Origin: a virus
IMG/VR virus record: IMGVR_UViG_3300009470_000369
Span: 1 to 24,786 of that record
Reading direction: 5' to 3' (one strand)
DNA: 24,786 nt
Shown here: positions 15,575 to 21,721 of the stretch, in pieces
How positions within the stretch are numbered: position 1 is the first letter of the stretch
How the letters are laid out: each line of letters opens with the position of its first letter
Position numbers and translations under genes: made by a program
The notes under the pieces: model-generated
Database searches by the model: none
Told to the model about the DNA's origin: nothing
The model's input: only the letters and a program-made list of their open reading frames with translations

Positions 15575-16690
15575 TCAGGTCATCTGACGAATATCGCGAT
15601 CATCAACCTGTTCCCACGCGACATTGCGGGGATTCAGGTAGCGGTTAAAGTAATCCAGCGCTGAATCATATGTGATACGGTCAATGTTCTTCAGGAACGA
15701 AACCTTTTCATTGGAAGAGTTCAGGTGCTTGCGGAAGCCCGAAGATGCCAGGTTCTGCTCTGCAATGCGGATTGCAATGCGGCGATTAGCCATCATCATG
15801 TCAAAGCGCTCGCGAGTAAAATGCTTCTCGGGATTAGATAGCACGTCGAGAGTCAGGCCCTTGATTCGATCAACATTAGAATCTTTTGTAGATGTAGAGA
15901 CCACCATGATGTGGTCGTCGTTCATCTTATAGGCACTGGCCGAAACCCAATAGCATAGGCTGGCCTTTTCCCGCAGCTCCTGATACAGCGGACTCTTTAG
16001 TCCATAGCCAAGAGTGGCCTGGATAATCTGAAGATGATATACGCCATCGAGCGGCAGGATTGGCGAAGCACTAAGCACGTTAATGCTGCTTGGCACTACA
16101 GGCGCATCATGATTGACATGCCTGAAACCGGTATAGGTTGCGCTGCTGGTATCGGCAAACTCGGCCTGTACCGGGAAGTCATCACGGTCAATAATGATGA
16201 TCTTTGAAGGCCGAGCAAAAGCCCGCGCGTGCAGATCACAAATCTGTTCAAAGGTTACTGCCTCAATGGCAGACCGCACACCAATAGGCCCCACATAACC
16301 GAACTTCAGGCTGGAGTAGTTAGCAAAGCTCGAGAAGCCGCTCTCGCTATAGGCGTCATCGTACTCCTGTAGAACAATATTCTTTTCTTTATTGAAGTGC
16401 TCTACCTGAGGCTTGTAGCTCAGAATCCGCTCTACGAACAAGTCTCGAAACTTAGCAAGCTCGCTACTAAGGCCAGACAGGAAGAATACTACCTCGTCCC
16501 CGCCGGTATAAGCATTGTAGGTAAGGCAATGCTCGTCCAGCTTTTCCTCAACGTCGTCCAGTGAGCAGCAGATCATGTGCTCGAGCAGGTGCGACATGCC
16601 TTTGAGATGCGGATCTTCGTTCTTGACCGGAGATTCAAAGGCAATATAAATAGCGCCCAGCTCATTGTTGGACTTCTCAAAAATCTTCAT
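15575..16690 (-). CDS. M16-family (insulinase/pitrilysin-like) zinc metallopeptidase
   Basis: A 371-residue protein. GMSHLLEHMICC carries the inverted zinc motif HxxEH (H34, E37, H38), and KEKNIVLQEYDD gives E102 and the third ligand E109, the E(x)6E pattern of M16. The C-terminal half has SPLYQELREKASLCYWVSAS, the conserved RLFQELREKxGLxYSV-like segment of the partner domain. Both M16 halves are thus present in one short chain, close to the length of bacterial M16B subunits. There is no signal peptide, so it is cytoplasmic. The ATG at 16690 with AAAGGAA 6 bases upstream decides the start; an open extension to 16786 overlaps the upstream gene. M16 enzymes cut partly unfolded peptides or presequences. 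Its phage substrate is unknown. Confidence 0.9.
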   Translation of the reverse strand: MKIFEKSNNELGAIYIAFESPVKNEDPHLKGMSHLLEHMICCSLDDVEEKLDEHCLTYNAYTGGDEVVFFLSGLSSELAKFRDLFVERILSYKPQVEHFNKEKNIVLQEYDDAYSESGFSSFANYSSLKFGYVGPIGVRSAIEAVTFEQICDLHARAFARPSKIIIIDRDDFPVQAEFADTSSATYTGFRHVNHDAPVVPSSINVLSASPILPLDGVYHLQIIQATLGYGLKSPLYQELREKASLCYWVSASAYKMNDDHIMVVSTSTKDSNVDRIKGLTLDVLSNPEKHFTRERFDMMMANRRIAIRIAEQNLASSGFRKHLNSSNEKVSFLKNIDRITYDSALDYFNRYLNPRNVAWEQVDDRDIRQMT

Positions 16691-16703
16691 TGTGTTCCTT
16701 TTG

Positions 16704-17042
16704 TTAGGGGTTGTAGTACAGAGTAGCGCAGCATCCGCAATGCCATACTCTTGCTCGACTCTCTGCTGTGGCCAGTAGCGCAGCAATATCTATATGCGCT
16801 GCACAGGTAATAGATAGCTGGTTAGGTCCACCTTCGCTGTAGTATACATTAAGCTTGCCGCTGCTCCTGCTTGACAGGTAATCGGCAACAATTGCAAAGT
16901 TACGCTGCCACGTCAGCTCTTCTATATCTCCAGAAGAAAGCTTGCAGGCTATACCATGCCAAGCCGGAGGAAACGGCAGGTCAATAGCGGTATGCCACTG
17001 GCTGGGTGGCAGAACGGTAAAGATTTGATCTGCTAGTTTCAT
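16704..17042 (-). CDS. MKL-family small protein, divergent member
   Basis: A 112-residue protein starting MKLADQIFTVLPPSQWHTAI. It keeps MKL and the W17xxA19 position but has lost the helical pattern. VYYSEGGPNQLS near residue 66 may be a remnant of the C-terminal motif. The C-terminus is Cys-rich (VWHCGCCATLYY). It lies just upstream of the M16 gene, separated by 13 bases. The ATG follows the stop of the next MKL gene by 3 bases and has only a weak ribosome site. Membership is probable, not certain. Confidence 0.7.
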   Translation of the reverse strand: MKLADQIFTVLPPSQWHTAIDLPFPPAWHGIACKLSSGDIEELTWQRNFAIVADYLSSRSSGKLNVYYSEGGPNQLSITCAAHIDIAALLATAESRARVWHCGCCATLYYNP

Positions 17043-17045
17043 GCT

Positions 17046-17333
17046 TCAACCATCTTCACGGATGTAGCCTATCTTGGCCAGAGCATCTATTACATCTGAC
17101 ACTTCATCATTAGAAAACCGGTAAAAGGTTCCGGGATTCATTATGTATAGTTCGTGAGTGTAGCCTGCGCCAAAGCTATAATTGCCATAATGCTTGCCAT
17201 TAAGCTTTTCTGGATAAAAGAGACTGGCAATAGTATCCCGGCCATCAGTAGTGATAATGTTAGCGTGCTCGGTGTAGTCGGTAATCCAGCGGCAGCTTTT
17301 TAGCTTGTAGAAAACTATTTTATCCAGTTTCAT
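17046..17333 (-). CDS. MKL-family-like small protein, divergent
   Basis: A 95-residue protein starting MKLDKIVFYKLKSCRWITDY. It shares the MKL start and W16 position but little else. It has an aromatic-rich middle (GKHYGNYSFGAGYTHELYI) and an acidic helical C-terminus (SNDEVSDVIDALAKIGYIRE). The ribosome site AGGCGG lies 7 bases before the ATG at 17333. It is the first gene after the strong terminator at 17376..17413, so it must have its own promoter in the roughly 40 bases between or be reached by readthrough. Confidence 0.65.
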   Translation of the reverse strand: MKLDKIVFYKLKSCRWITDYTEHANIITTDGRDTIASLFYPEKLNGKHYGNYSFGAGYTHELYIMNPGTFYRFSNDEVSDVIDALAKIGYIREDG

Positions 17334-17375
17334 TGCTGCCGCCTGTTACCTTCTCTAAGTAATGACCTGATATAA

Positions 17376-17413
17376 AAAAGGAGCCCCGCTGCCCGTACAG
17401 CGGGGCTCCTTTT
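17376..17413. terminator. Strong bidirectional intrinsic terminator
   Basis: A perfect 16-bp stem, AAAAGGAGCCCCGCTG / CAGCGGGGCTCCTTTT, closes a 6-base loop CCCGTA. On the minus strand it is followed by a run of six T; on the plus strand the arm itself ends in four T. It lies one base past the stop of the 80-residue gene at 17415, so it ends the AAA+/VWA/80-aa transcription unit. Confidence 0.93.
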
Positions 17414-17414
17414 G

Positions 17415-17657
17415 TCAGCTTGGCGCTGACGTAATCAGGTTATAGTCCGTATCGAGCATCACGTCAGTAGGACGCTCGAACTCTACAACCTTCTCTGGGG
17501 GAACAAGACCCCGGAGCGAATATACCTCGGTAAAGATACGAACAGGAGCGTCGCGATAAACGAGCGTTTCTCCGGTTCCCATTTGAACGTGGTTGGAGGG
17601 ACGGGTAGTCAGATCGCCGCGAGCAAGCATTTCACGAATAATACCATAGAGAGTCAT
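17415..17657 (-). CDS. Small protein of the AAA+/VWA operon, unidentified
   Basis: An 80-residue protein starting MTLYGIIREMLARGDLTTRP. An N-terminal helix is followed by strand-rich, acidic sequence (VEFERPTDVMLDTDYNLIT). The ATG at 17657 lies 4 bases past the stop of the VWA/metallopeptidase gene, with AAGGA formed by the end of that gene, so it is translationally coupled. It is the last gene before the terminator, which suggests it works with the AAA+/VWA pair. No family recognised. Confidence 0.7.
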   Translation of the reverse strand: MTLYGIIREMLARGDLTTRPSNHVQMGTGETLVYRDAPVRIFTEVYSLRGLVPPEKVVEFERPTDVMLDTDYNLITSAPS

Positions 17658-17661
17658 CTTA

Positions 17662-18828
17662 TCAGTCCTTCCACTTCACATTGACAACATCACCGAACGG
17701 AGCCTTGAAACCATCGTTGTTAACCACGACCCAGAGGGTGGTGATCGGACACACGGGTTCTCGGAACAGATAGCCGTCCGTAAAACAAACAACACCACGA
17801 TAACCATCGGCAACAGCCAGATCAAAGCCAGGCTGCATATCCGTGCCACCCCGACCGGGGAAAGCAAGCTGCGACGATGGGCGGAACTTCTTGATCTTGC
17901 CATGCACATCGGCATCGCAGAACACAACGTCAATCTGCATGATGCGAGTCATGAGATTGAGCTGGCCGCCGATATGAGCAAGATACGATTCGCTCATCGA
18001 GCCGGAGGTATCGACAATCGCAAGAATCTTATTCTTTACGCTTGTCTTCTCGCCCTGGAAAGGGAACCCGTAACGCTTGCTAAAGCGCTTCCAGGTCAGG
18101 CGACGCTTGGGATCGGCAATGCGAGCCATCCACATGCGAGCCTTGGCACGCCAGTCGATGTCATGGGACTCAACTGAAAGAATTTCTTCAATCATTGAAT
18201 CGGCCATGCTACCGGCCTTAAGGGTGCGGCCACGATCCGCATTGCGACCCATAAGGTAGCGACGAGCCATTTCCTTGACGACTCGAGTGCCAGTCGTGTC
18301 ATCTTCCTCGGACCAACCACTGTGGTCGTCCATGCCATCGCCGAACTGGTCAGCAACCTCCTGCTCGGAGAACTTCTGCTTCATAAGAGCGTAATACTCT
18401 TCCGAAGAAAGGCCGGCAGGGAAGTTGAATCGCGGATCGGTGTGTGAGATACAGCCTTCCGGCAGATCCCAGTTGCCATGCTGCGGGTCGGTGATCAGCT
18501 GATTGATCGCCATGTCCTTAGCAATGTTTTCCGTGCGGCGACGATCTGGCTCCATGGTCAGTCGCGTCGTACAGTGCGAAAGCGCAACGTGCAGATACTC
18601 GTGCACGATAACGCCAATCTTCTCCCGGACAGAGAAGGAGTTCATCATCTTGGGATTCATAAGCAGCGTGGGCTTGCCATGCTTTACGAAAACACCGGCT
18701 GCGAACTTCATTTCCTCGTCTTCGATAATCGTAGACTGGTGGAAGAAGTAAGCGATGAATGGCTCCTGATCGGTCATCTCCACGATTTCGCCCGTGGAAA
18801 GGGACTTAAGATTCAAGAGAGAGGTCAT
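17662..18828 (-). CDS. DUF2201-type putative metallopeptidase with VWA-like domain
   Basis: A 388-residue protein. The N-terminal part has the zincin motif VHEYLHVALSH (HExxH at 76-80), followed by ENIAKDMAINQL, the usual downstream motif of the DUF2201 family (PF13203/PF09967, from memory). The C-terminal part is a VWA-like domain with a full MIDAS: DTSGS at 273-277, Thr in GRGGTDM near 329 and Asp in CFTDGY near 351. I chose the ATG at 18828 because AAGGA lies 5 bases upstream. It follows the AAA+ gene after 80 bases that hold two hairpins. Pairing of MoxR-type AAA+ ATPases with VWA proteins is a known module (for example RavA-ViaA and chelatases), so the two probably form one machine. The substrate is unknown. 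Confidence 0.9.
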   Translation of the reverse strand: MTSLLNLKSLSTGEIVEMTDQEPFIAYFFHQSTIIEDEEMKFAAGVFVKHGKPTLLMNPKMMNSFSVREKIGVIVHEYLHVALSHCTTRLTMEPDRRRTENIAKDMAINQLITDPQHGNWDLPEGCISHTDPRFNFPAGLSSEEYYALMKQKFSEQEVADQFGDGMDDHSGWSEEDDTTGTRVVKEMARRYLMGRNADRGRTLKAGSMADSMIEEILSVESHDIDWRAKARMWMARIADPKRRLTWKRFSKRYGFPFQGEKTSVKNKILAIVDTSGSMSESYLAHIGGQLNLMTRIMQIDVVFCDADVHGKIKKFRPSSQLAFPGRGGTDMQPGFDLAVADGYRGVVCFTDGYLFREPVCPITTLWVVVNNDGFKAPFGDVVNVKWKD

Positions 18829-18857
18829 ACATATCCTTGGGTTAGGGGTTCTAAACG

Positions 18858-18901
18858 CCTGGTCCAACCAGGAAAGGCGCGGAGATTTGACCCTCCGCGC
18901 C
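18858..18901 (-). promoter_or_regulatory. Two hairpins between the AAA+ and VWA/peptidase genes
   Basis: In transcription order, a 9-bp stem GGCGCGGAG / CTCCGCGCC with an 8-base loop (18876..18901) starts 7 bases past the AAA+ stop. It is followed after TTT by a 6-bp stem CCTGGT / ACCAGG with a 3-base loop (18858..18872). The T-run after the first stem is short, so partial termination or mRNA-end protection are both possible. Either would set the ratio of the two products. Confidence 0.6.
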
Positions 18902-18908
18902 GATTATG

Positions 18909-20075
18909 TCAGACGCTCTTCTTCTTGCGACCACGCTTGGGAGCATCGTCGCTGTCAGCGGAGTCGGCTGGAGCCTCGGTAGAAGCAGCAGCGGTGGTGC
19001 CATCAGCAGCAGGCTTAGCGTAAATCTTAGCCTTCGCATCGAGCAGCGCACGGACAGCAGCCTTCAGGTCAGGGCTCTTGTTGATGATGTCACCGTGGCG
19101 ATCATCAAGTGCCTCGAAGAAGGCCGAGAAGGGCTCGTGACCCATGCGGCTGTAGAACAGGGCAGCATTGATACGCTGCTCGTCCTTGATGTCATCGCGG
19201 TTCATTACCTCCATGACATCACGCAGAGCCTGGATAACCTGAGTAAGCTGGAAGCCCTTGGGGCTCTTGAGCTTGCCGTTGAAGATATCCATGATATCGA
19301 GCGGCTTGAAGTTATCACGAACCCAGCTGGAGAACGTATTGGCTGCAACCTCACCGATAAACGGAGCGGCGTAAACCATCAGGCGGTTGTCGCGGGCAGC
19401 AACCTCCGACAGCGAATCACGGGTATCTTCGCGATTCATCAGGGTGCGACCGAGGAAGGTCCAGCTACGACGGCTGGTGACAGCCTCGTTCGGCACACCA
19501 CGCTTGCCTTCTGGAATATCCAGAAGATTCTTGTGCTGCGTGATGAACTGCACAACTGCGGGGTGAACGCCGTTGGCAGGGTCGCTGGCCCAGCTAACCC
19601 ACTCGGAAGAAGTGGGAGTAAAGTCAACAATCGCAAAACGATTGCAGAGAGCCTGGTCGAGCGTGGCGGTCTGGTACTTCAGACCGTTACCAGCAGCGAA
19701 CACAATCGTGCTGTCTGGAAGAGTACGACCGCCAGCGCGGCGGTCAAGAGTGAGCTGCATGGCGAGAGGCTGCATGTCCTCGCGGGCACGGTCGATCTCG
19801 TCGAGGAAGAGAACCGCGTTCTCGAGATCGTACCACCAGGTCGGAGCAGCGTAACGGGTAACTACGGTGCCATCGGCGAGCTTATCGACGAAAGGCATAC
19901 CGACAAGATCGGCGGGCTCAAGTTCCGACAGGCGGAGGTCAACCACCCGCATACCGCGCTTCTGAGCAATCATTCGCACCACGCTGGACTTGCCAAGGCC
20001 AGCATCACCAGTGAGCAGGCGAGCCTGCGTGGTGGGGAGGAGCGAATCGAAATCAATGAGCTGCGAGATGTCCAT
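18909..20075 (-). CDS. MoxR-type AAA+ ATPase
   Basis: A 388-residue protein. Walker A is GDAGLGKS (23-30) and Walker B is AVLFLDEID (87-95). LEPADLVGMPFVDK (52-65) is typical of MoxR/dynein-related ATPases. Sensor 1 lies in VFAAGNGLKYQT, and an arginine in QALCNRFAIVDF is the likely finger. The C-terminal 60 residues are Ala/Ser/Thr-rich and end in RGRKKKSV, a basic tail. The ATG at 20075 has AAGGA 7 bases upstream. It precedes the VWA/metallopeptidase gene, the partner expected for this class, and is itself preceded by a hairpin-rich leader. Its role is probably ATP-driven remodelling of a protein complex; the target is unknown. A long open frame on the opposite strand is only its shadow. 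Confidence 0.9.
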   Translation of the reverse strand: MDISQLIDFDSLLPTTQARLLTGDAGLGKSSVVRMIAQKRGMRVVDLRLSELEPADLVGMPFVDKLADGTVVTRYAAPTWWYDLENAVLFLDEIDRAREDMQPLAMQLTLDRRAGGRTLPDSTIVFAAGNGLKYQTATLDQALCNRFAIVDFTPTSSEWVSWASDPANGVHPAVVQFITQHKNLLDIPEGKRGVPNEAVTSRRSWTFLGRTLMNREDTRDSLSEVAARDNRLMVYAAPFIGEVAANTFSSWVRDNFKPLDIMDIFNGKLKSPKGFQLTQVIQALRDVMEVMNRDDIKDEQRINAALFYSRMGHEPFSAFFEALDDRHGDIINKSPDLKAAVRALLDAKAKIYAKPAADGTTAAASTEAPADSADSDDAPKRGRKKKSV

Positions 20076-20296
20076 CTGACTATCCTTGTTTAGGGGTTAT
20101 CGCGCGTCCTCTTGGACGGTCGGGTTTAGGAGGGACTCTGTGCCACCGACACAACACAGAGCTGCTTGAAAAGAACTGGGTACGACCCAGACTCCGGGAG
20201 CCAGCCACGCTGGTCTTTCCATACTGCCGTTCGAGCGTTCGGCTCGGCGGCTCGACCCTCAGGATCGGGCGGGGCCGGCTTTAGCGCCGCCCCGGC
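20076..20296 (-). promoter_or_regulatory. Hairpin-rich 221-base leader upstream of the AAA+ gene
   Basis: There is no credible gene here. It holds CTCTGTG / CACAGAG (20136..20161, 7 bp), CTGGGT / ACCCAG (20176..20190, 6 bp, 3-base loop), CCAGC / GCTGG (20201..20213, 5 bp, 3-base loop), TCGAG / CTCGA (20231..20255), GTCC / GGAC (20106..20117) and the conserved hairpin at 20270..20294. CCTAAACCCG, the loop and arm of that hairpin family, occurs alone at 20121..20130. The density of stems suggests a structured RNA leader or a small RNA. No T-runs and no recognised riboswitch core are seen. Confidence 0.6.
20270..20294 (-). repeat. Conserved hairpin, copy 4 (divergent)
   Basis: In the mRNA sense CGGGGC / GCCCCG (6 bp) encloses GGC-GCTAAA-GCC with a one-base bulge. 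The loop keeps CTAAA, while both inner-stem sides differ from the other copies yet still pair. It lies 2 bases past the stop of the MKL gene at 20297 and begins the leader of the AAA+ gene. Confidence 0.65.
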
Positions 20297-20608
20297 CTAG
20301 CTGTTCAGTCTGTAAATACTTGCACAAATTCTATTCTGTGGTTCTACGAGATCATAATCATATTCTGAGAAATCAGAATCTACAAAGCCTTCCAGATCAT
20401 TCCAGTACCAGCAGCGGCGTCCACACCAAATGCGAATCTCGTAAGGCACAAGTGCGTTGGCATGTGGATGGCGAAACTCGAATATTTTAAATGTCTCCAA
20501 GGCAGATGGCTCTGGTGCTCCTTGCAGTTCGCGGCTGATTATGATTGCTGCCCGAAGATAATCACCTGCATCAAATGCTTCTTGAATCTGGAAGGTAGAA
20601 AGTTTCAT
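20297..20608 (-). CDS. MKL-family small protein
   Basis: A 103-residue protein starting MKLSTFQIQEAFDAGDYLRA. It is close to the N-module of the gene at 10472 (MKLST[YF]Q, EA, DAGD[WY]), followed by IISRELQGAPEP. CWYWNDLEGFVDSD near residue 67 is the C-terminal motif. The ribosome site is weak (AGGCAAAACAA), and the start lies inside a possible 37-residue upstream frame, so coupling is possible. Hairpin copy 4 follows its stop. Confidence 0.85.
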   Translation of the reverse strand: MKLSTFQIQEAFDAGDYLRAAIIISRELQGAPEPSALETFKIFEFRHPHANALVPYEIRIWCGRRCWYWNDLEGFVDSDFSEYDYDLVEPQNRICASIYRLNS

Positions 20609-20684
20609 TTGTTTTGCCTGGATGTGCGGGGATTGAGCGCGCTAATGTCTCGGCATAAAGCTCATAGGTAAGATTGCTGTTCAT
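20571..20684 (-). CDS. Possible small leader ORF (37 aa) overlapping the MKL gene start
   Basis: ATG at 20684 with AAAGG about 9 bases upstream opens a 37-codon frame (MNSNLTYELYAETLARSIPA then HPGKTNETFYLP) ending at TGA 20571..20573, 38 bases inside the MKL gene. It would fill the otherwise empty 88 bases between the genes and could couple translation to the poorly led MKL start. Evidence is only the start signal and position. Confidence 0.3.
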   Translation of the reverse strand: MNSNLTYELYAETLARSIPAHPGKTNETFYLPDSRSI

Positions 20685-20696
20685 CTATGAGTACCT

Positions 20697-20996
20697 TTAG
20701 TAATGGTCGCAAATGAAACCATGCCAGGGAGCAGACTCATCGAATAGCTCATCCCAGTCGTCTAGGCCCACTACTGCGGTCTGAACGTAGCGCTGCGCTT
20801 CGTCAGAAAGCTTTGAAAAAGCTTGCAGCGTTGCTGCTGCGTCTTGCGGAGACAGGGCCCTGAGCTTGCGATAAGGAATCCTACAAACTTCACTCGGGCC
20901 TTTGTCCCAGAAAGAATACCGGCCAAATTGATCAAGCCCTCGCTCCAAGTCTTGTTTCATTGCAGCAAAAAGTTCTGAATTTACTTCGCCGGTCAT
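20697..20996 (-). CDS. Small acidic protein, unidentified
   Basis: A 99-residue protein starting MTGEVNSELFAAMKQDLERG. It is helical and ends with an acidic, Trp-rich segment (VGLDDWDELFDESAPWHGFI). The ATG at 20996 overlaps the stop of the upstream gene (ATGA), with AAGGA 6 bases before, so the two are coupled. It has no MKL start and no known motif. The acidic character would suit a protein-binding or DNA-mimic role, but that is only composition. Confidence 0.7.
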   Translation of the reverse strand: MTGEVNSELFAAMKQDLERGLDQFGRYSFWDKGPSEVCRIPYRKLRALSPQDAAATLQAFSKLSDEAQRYVQTAVVGLDDWDELFDESAPWHGFICDHY

Positions 20997-21457
20997 ACGT
21001 CATCCTTTGGTTTGGCAATCGCATTAGTGCAGAAGTCCGCAAGCGGGATGTCCCCGTCATCAAAACGCATTACGTGCTCTTGCGATGCGAATTCTCTAAT
21101 GTCGTGAAGAGCATCCCGCAGCCGGTTATTGTCGGCCCTCAGTCCGTCAATAACATCTTGAATAAAGTCCGGTGGCTCTACGCCTTCATGCCGCGCCGTG
21201 TCAGGATCGTAACCCGCTTGCCGTGCCACAGCCTCAAGACCCTGAATCCAGCCCGGTTTATATTGCTCAGTAATAAGCCGCACCTGCTGGCGAGCCCGAG
21301 CACTTTCTGCCCTTGTCCTCTCAACCTCATCAAGCAGTTGCAGCAGCGTTGCCTTAGTCAGGCTCACGCACATATGAGCGGGCACATCAGCAGCCTCTAC
21401 CTGCCAGGACTCAGACGCAGCCAATACTCGCAGCGCTGCATTCTCTTCGTCTGTCAT
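20993..21457 (-). CDS. Coiled-coil protein, unidentified
   Basis: A 154-residue protein starting MTDEENAALRVLAASESWQV. I chose the ATG at 21457 because AAAGGA lies 6 bases upstream; the open frame to 21529 runs into a tRNA gene and is not used. A predicted coiled coil spans about residues 35 to 70 (LLQLLDEVERTRAESARARQ) with a second near 110 (IDGLRADNNRLRDALHDIRE). It is the first protein gene after the two tRNAs in transcription order. No family recognised. Confidence 0.75.
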   Translation of the reverse strand: MTDEENAALRVLAASESWQVEAADVPAHMCVSLTKATLLQLLDEVERTRAESARARQQVRLITEQYKPGWIQGLEAVARQAGYDPDTARHEGVEPPDFIQDVIDGLRADNNRLRDALHDIREFASQEHVMRFDDGDIPLADFCTNAIAKPKDDV

Positions 21458-21501
21458 TTGCTTTTCCTTTGAAGGAGCCGTGTATTTTGTCTGGTTGTTC
21501 T

Positions 21502-21589
21502 TGGTGGAAAAAGTGAGATTCGAACTCACGGTACCTTTCGGTACGCCGGGTTAGTAATCCGGTGCCTTCAGCCGCTCGGCCATTTTTCC
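21502..21589 (-). tRNA. tRNA-Ser with anticodon ACU
   Basis: An 88-base type II tRNA including an encoded CCA. The acceptor GGAAAAA / TTTTTCC, D-arm GCCGAGCGGCTGAAGGC (serine type), long variable arm GTACC-GAAA-GGTAC and T-arm GTGAG-TTCGAAT-CTCAC all pair. The anticodon loop is TTACTAA on the stem CCGGA / CCCGG, giving anticodon ACU where tRNA-Ser(GCU) would be expected, and leaving an A31.C39 mismatch at the loop-closing position. It would read AGU serine codons. A34 in place of G34 is unusual in bacteria. Confidence 0.9.
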
Positions 21590-21612
21590 AAATAACTGTG
21601 CTGAGATAAGTA

Positions 21613-21702
21613 TGGTGGATACAGAAAGATTCGAACTTTCGAGTGGGTTTCCCCACTACACGCTTTCCAGGCGTGCGCCTTCAGCCACTCGGCCATGTAT
21701 CC
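21613..21702 (-). tRNA. tRNA-Ser (anticodon GGA)
   Basis: A 90-base type II tRNA including an encoded CCA. The acceptor GGATACA / TGTATCC, D-arm GCCGAGTGGCTGAAGGC, anticodon arm CACGC-CTGGAAA-GCGTG, long variable arm and T-arm GAAAG-TTCGAAT-CTTTC all pair. Anticodon GGA reads UCC and UCU serine codons. It is 23 bases upstream of the other tRNA-Ser, in the same transcript. The two share the D-arm pattern and probably arose from the same serine tRNA type. Confidence 0.95.
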
Positions 21703-21721
21703 ATATTGAAATTCTTTACAG

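Noticed and set aside
16651-16670. TATAAATA, a T4-type late-promoter core, on the plus strand (also near 5395)
   Set aside because: Both occurrences lie inside minus-strand genes, pointing the wrong way and not upstream of any gene.
17662-18867. Longer start (18867) for the VWA/metallopeptidase gene
   Set aside because: The added 13 residues fall in the hairpin region and lack a ribosome site, whereas the ATG at 18828 has AAGGA at the right distance.
18906-20093. A 395-codon open frame on the plus strand opposite the AAA+ gene
   Set aside because: It mirrors the whole AAA+ gene, which has clear Walker motifs and a ribosome site. The plus-strand product has no domain, and the open frame is a by-product of codon bias.
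21458-21529. N-terminal extension of the coiled-coil protein gene to 21529
   Set aside because: It runs through the 3' part of the tRNA-Ser(ACU) gene, and the ATG at 21457 has a good ribosome site.
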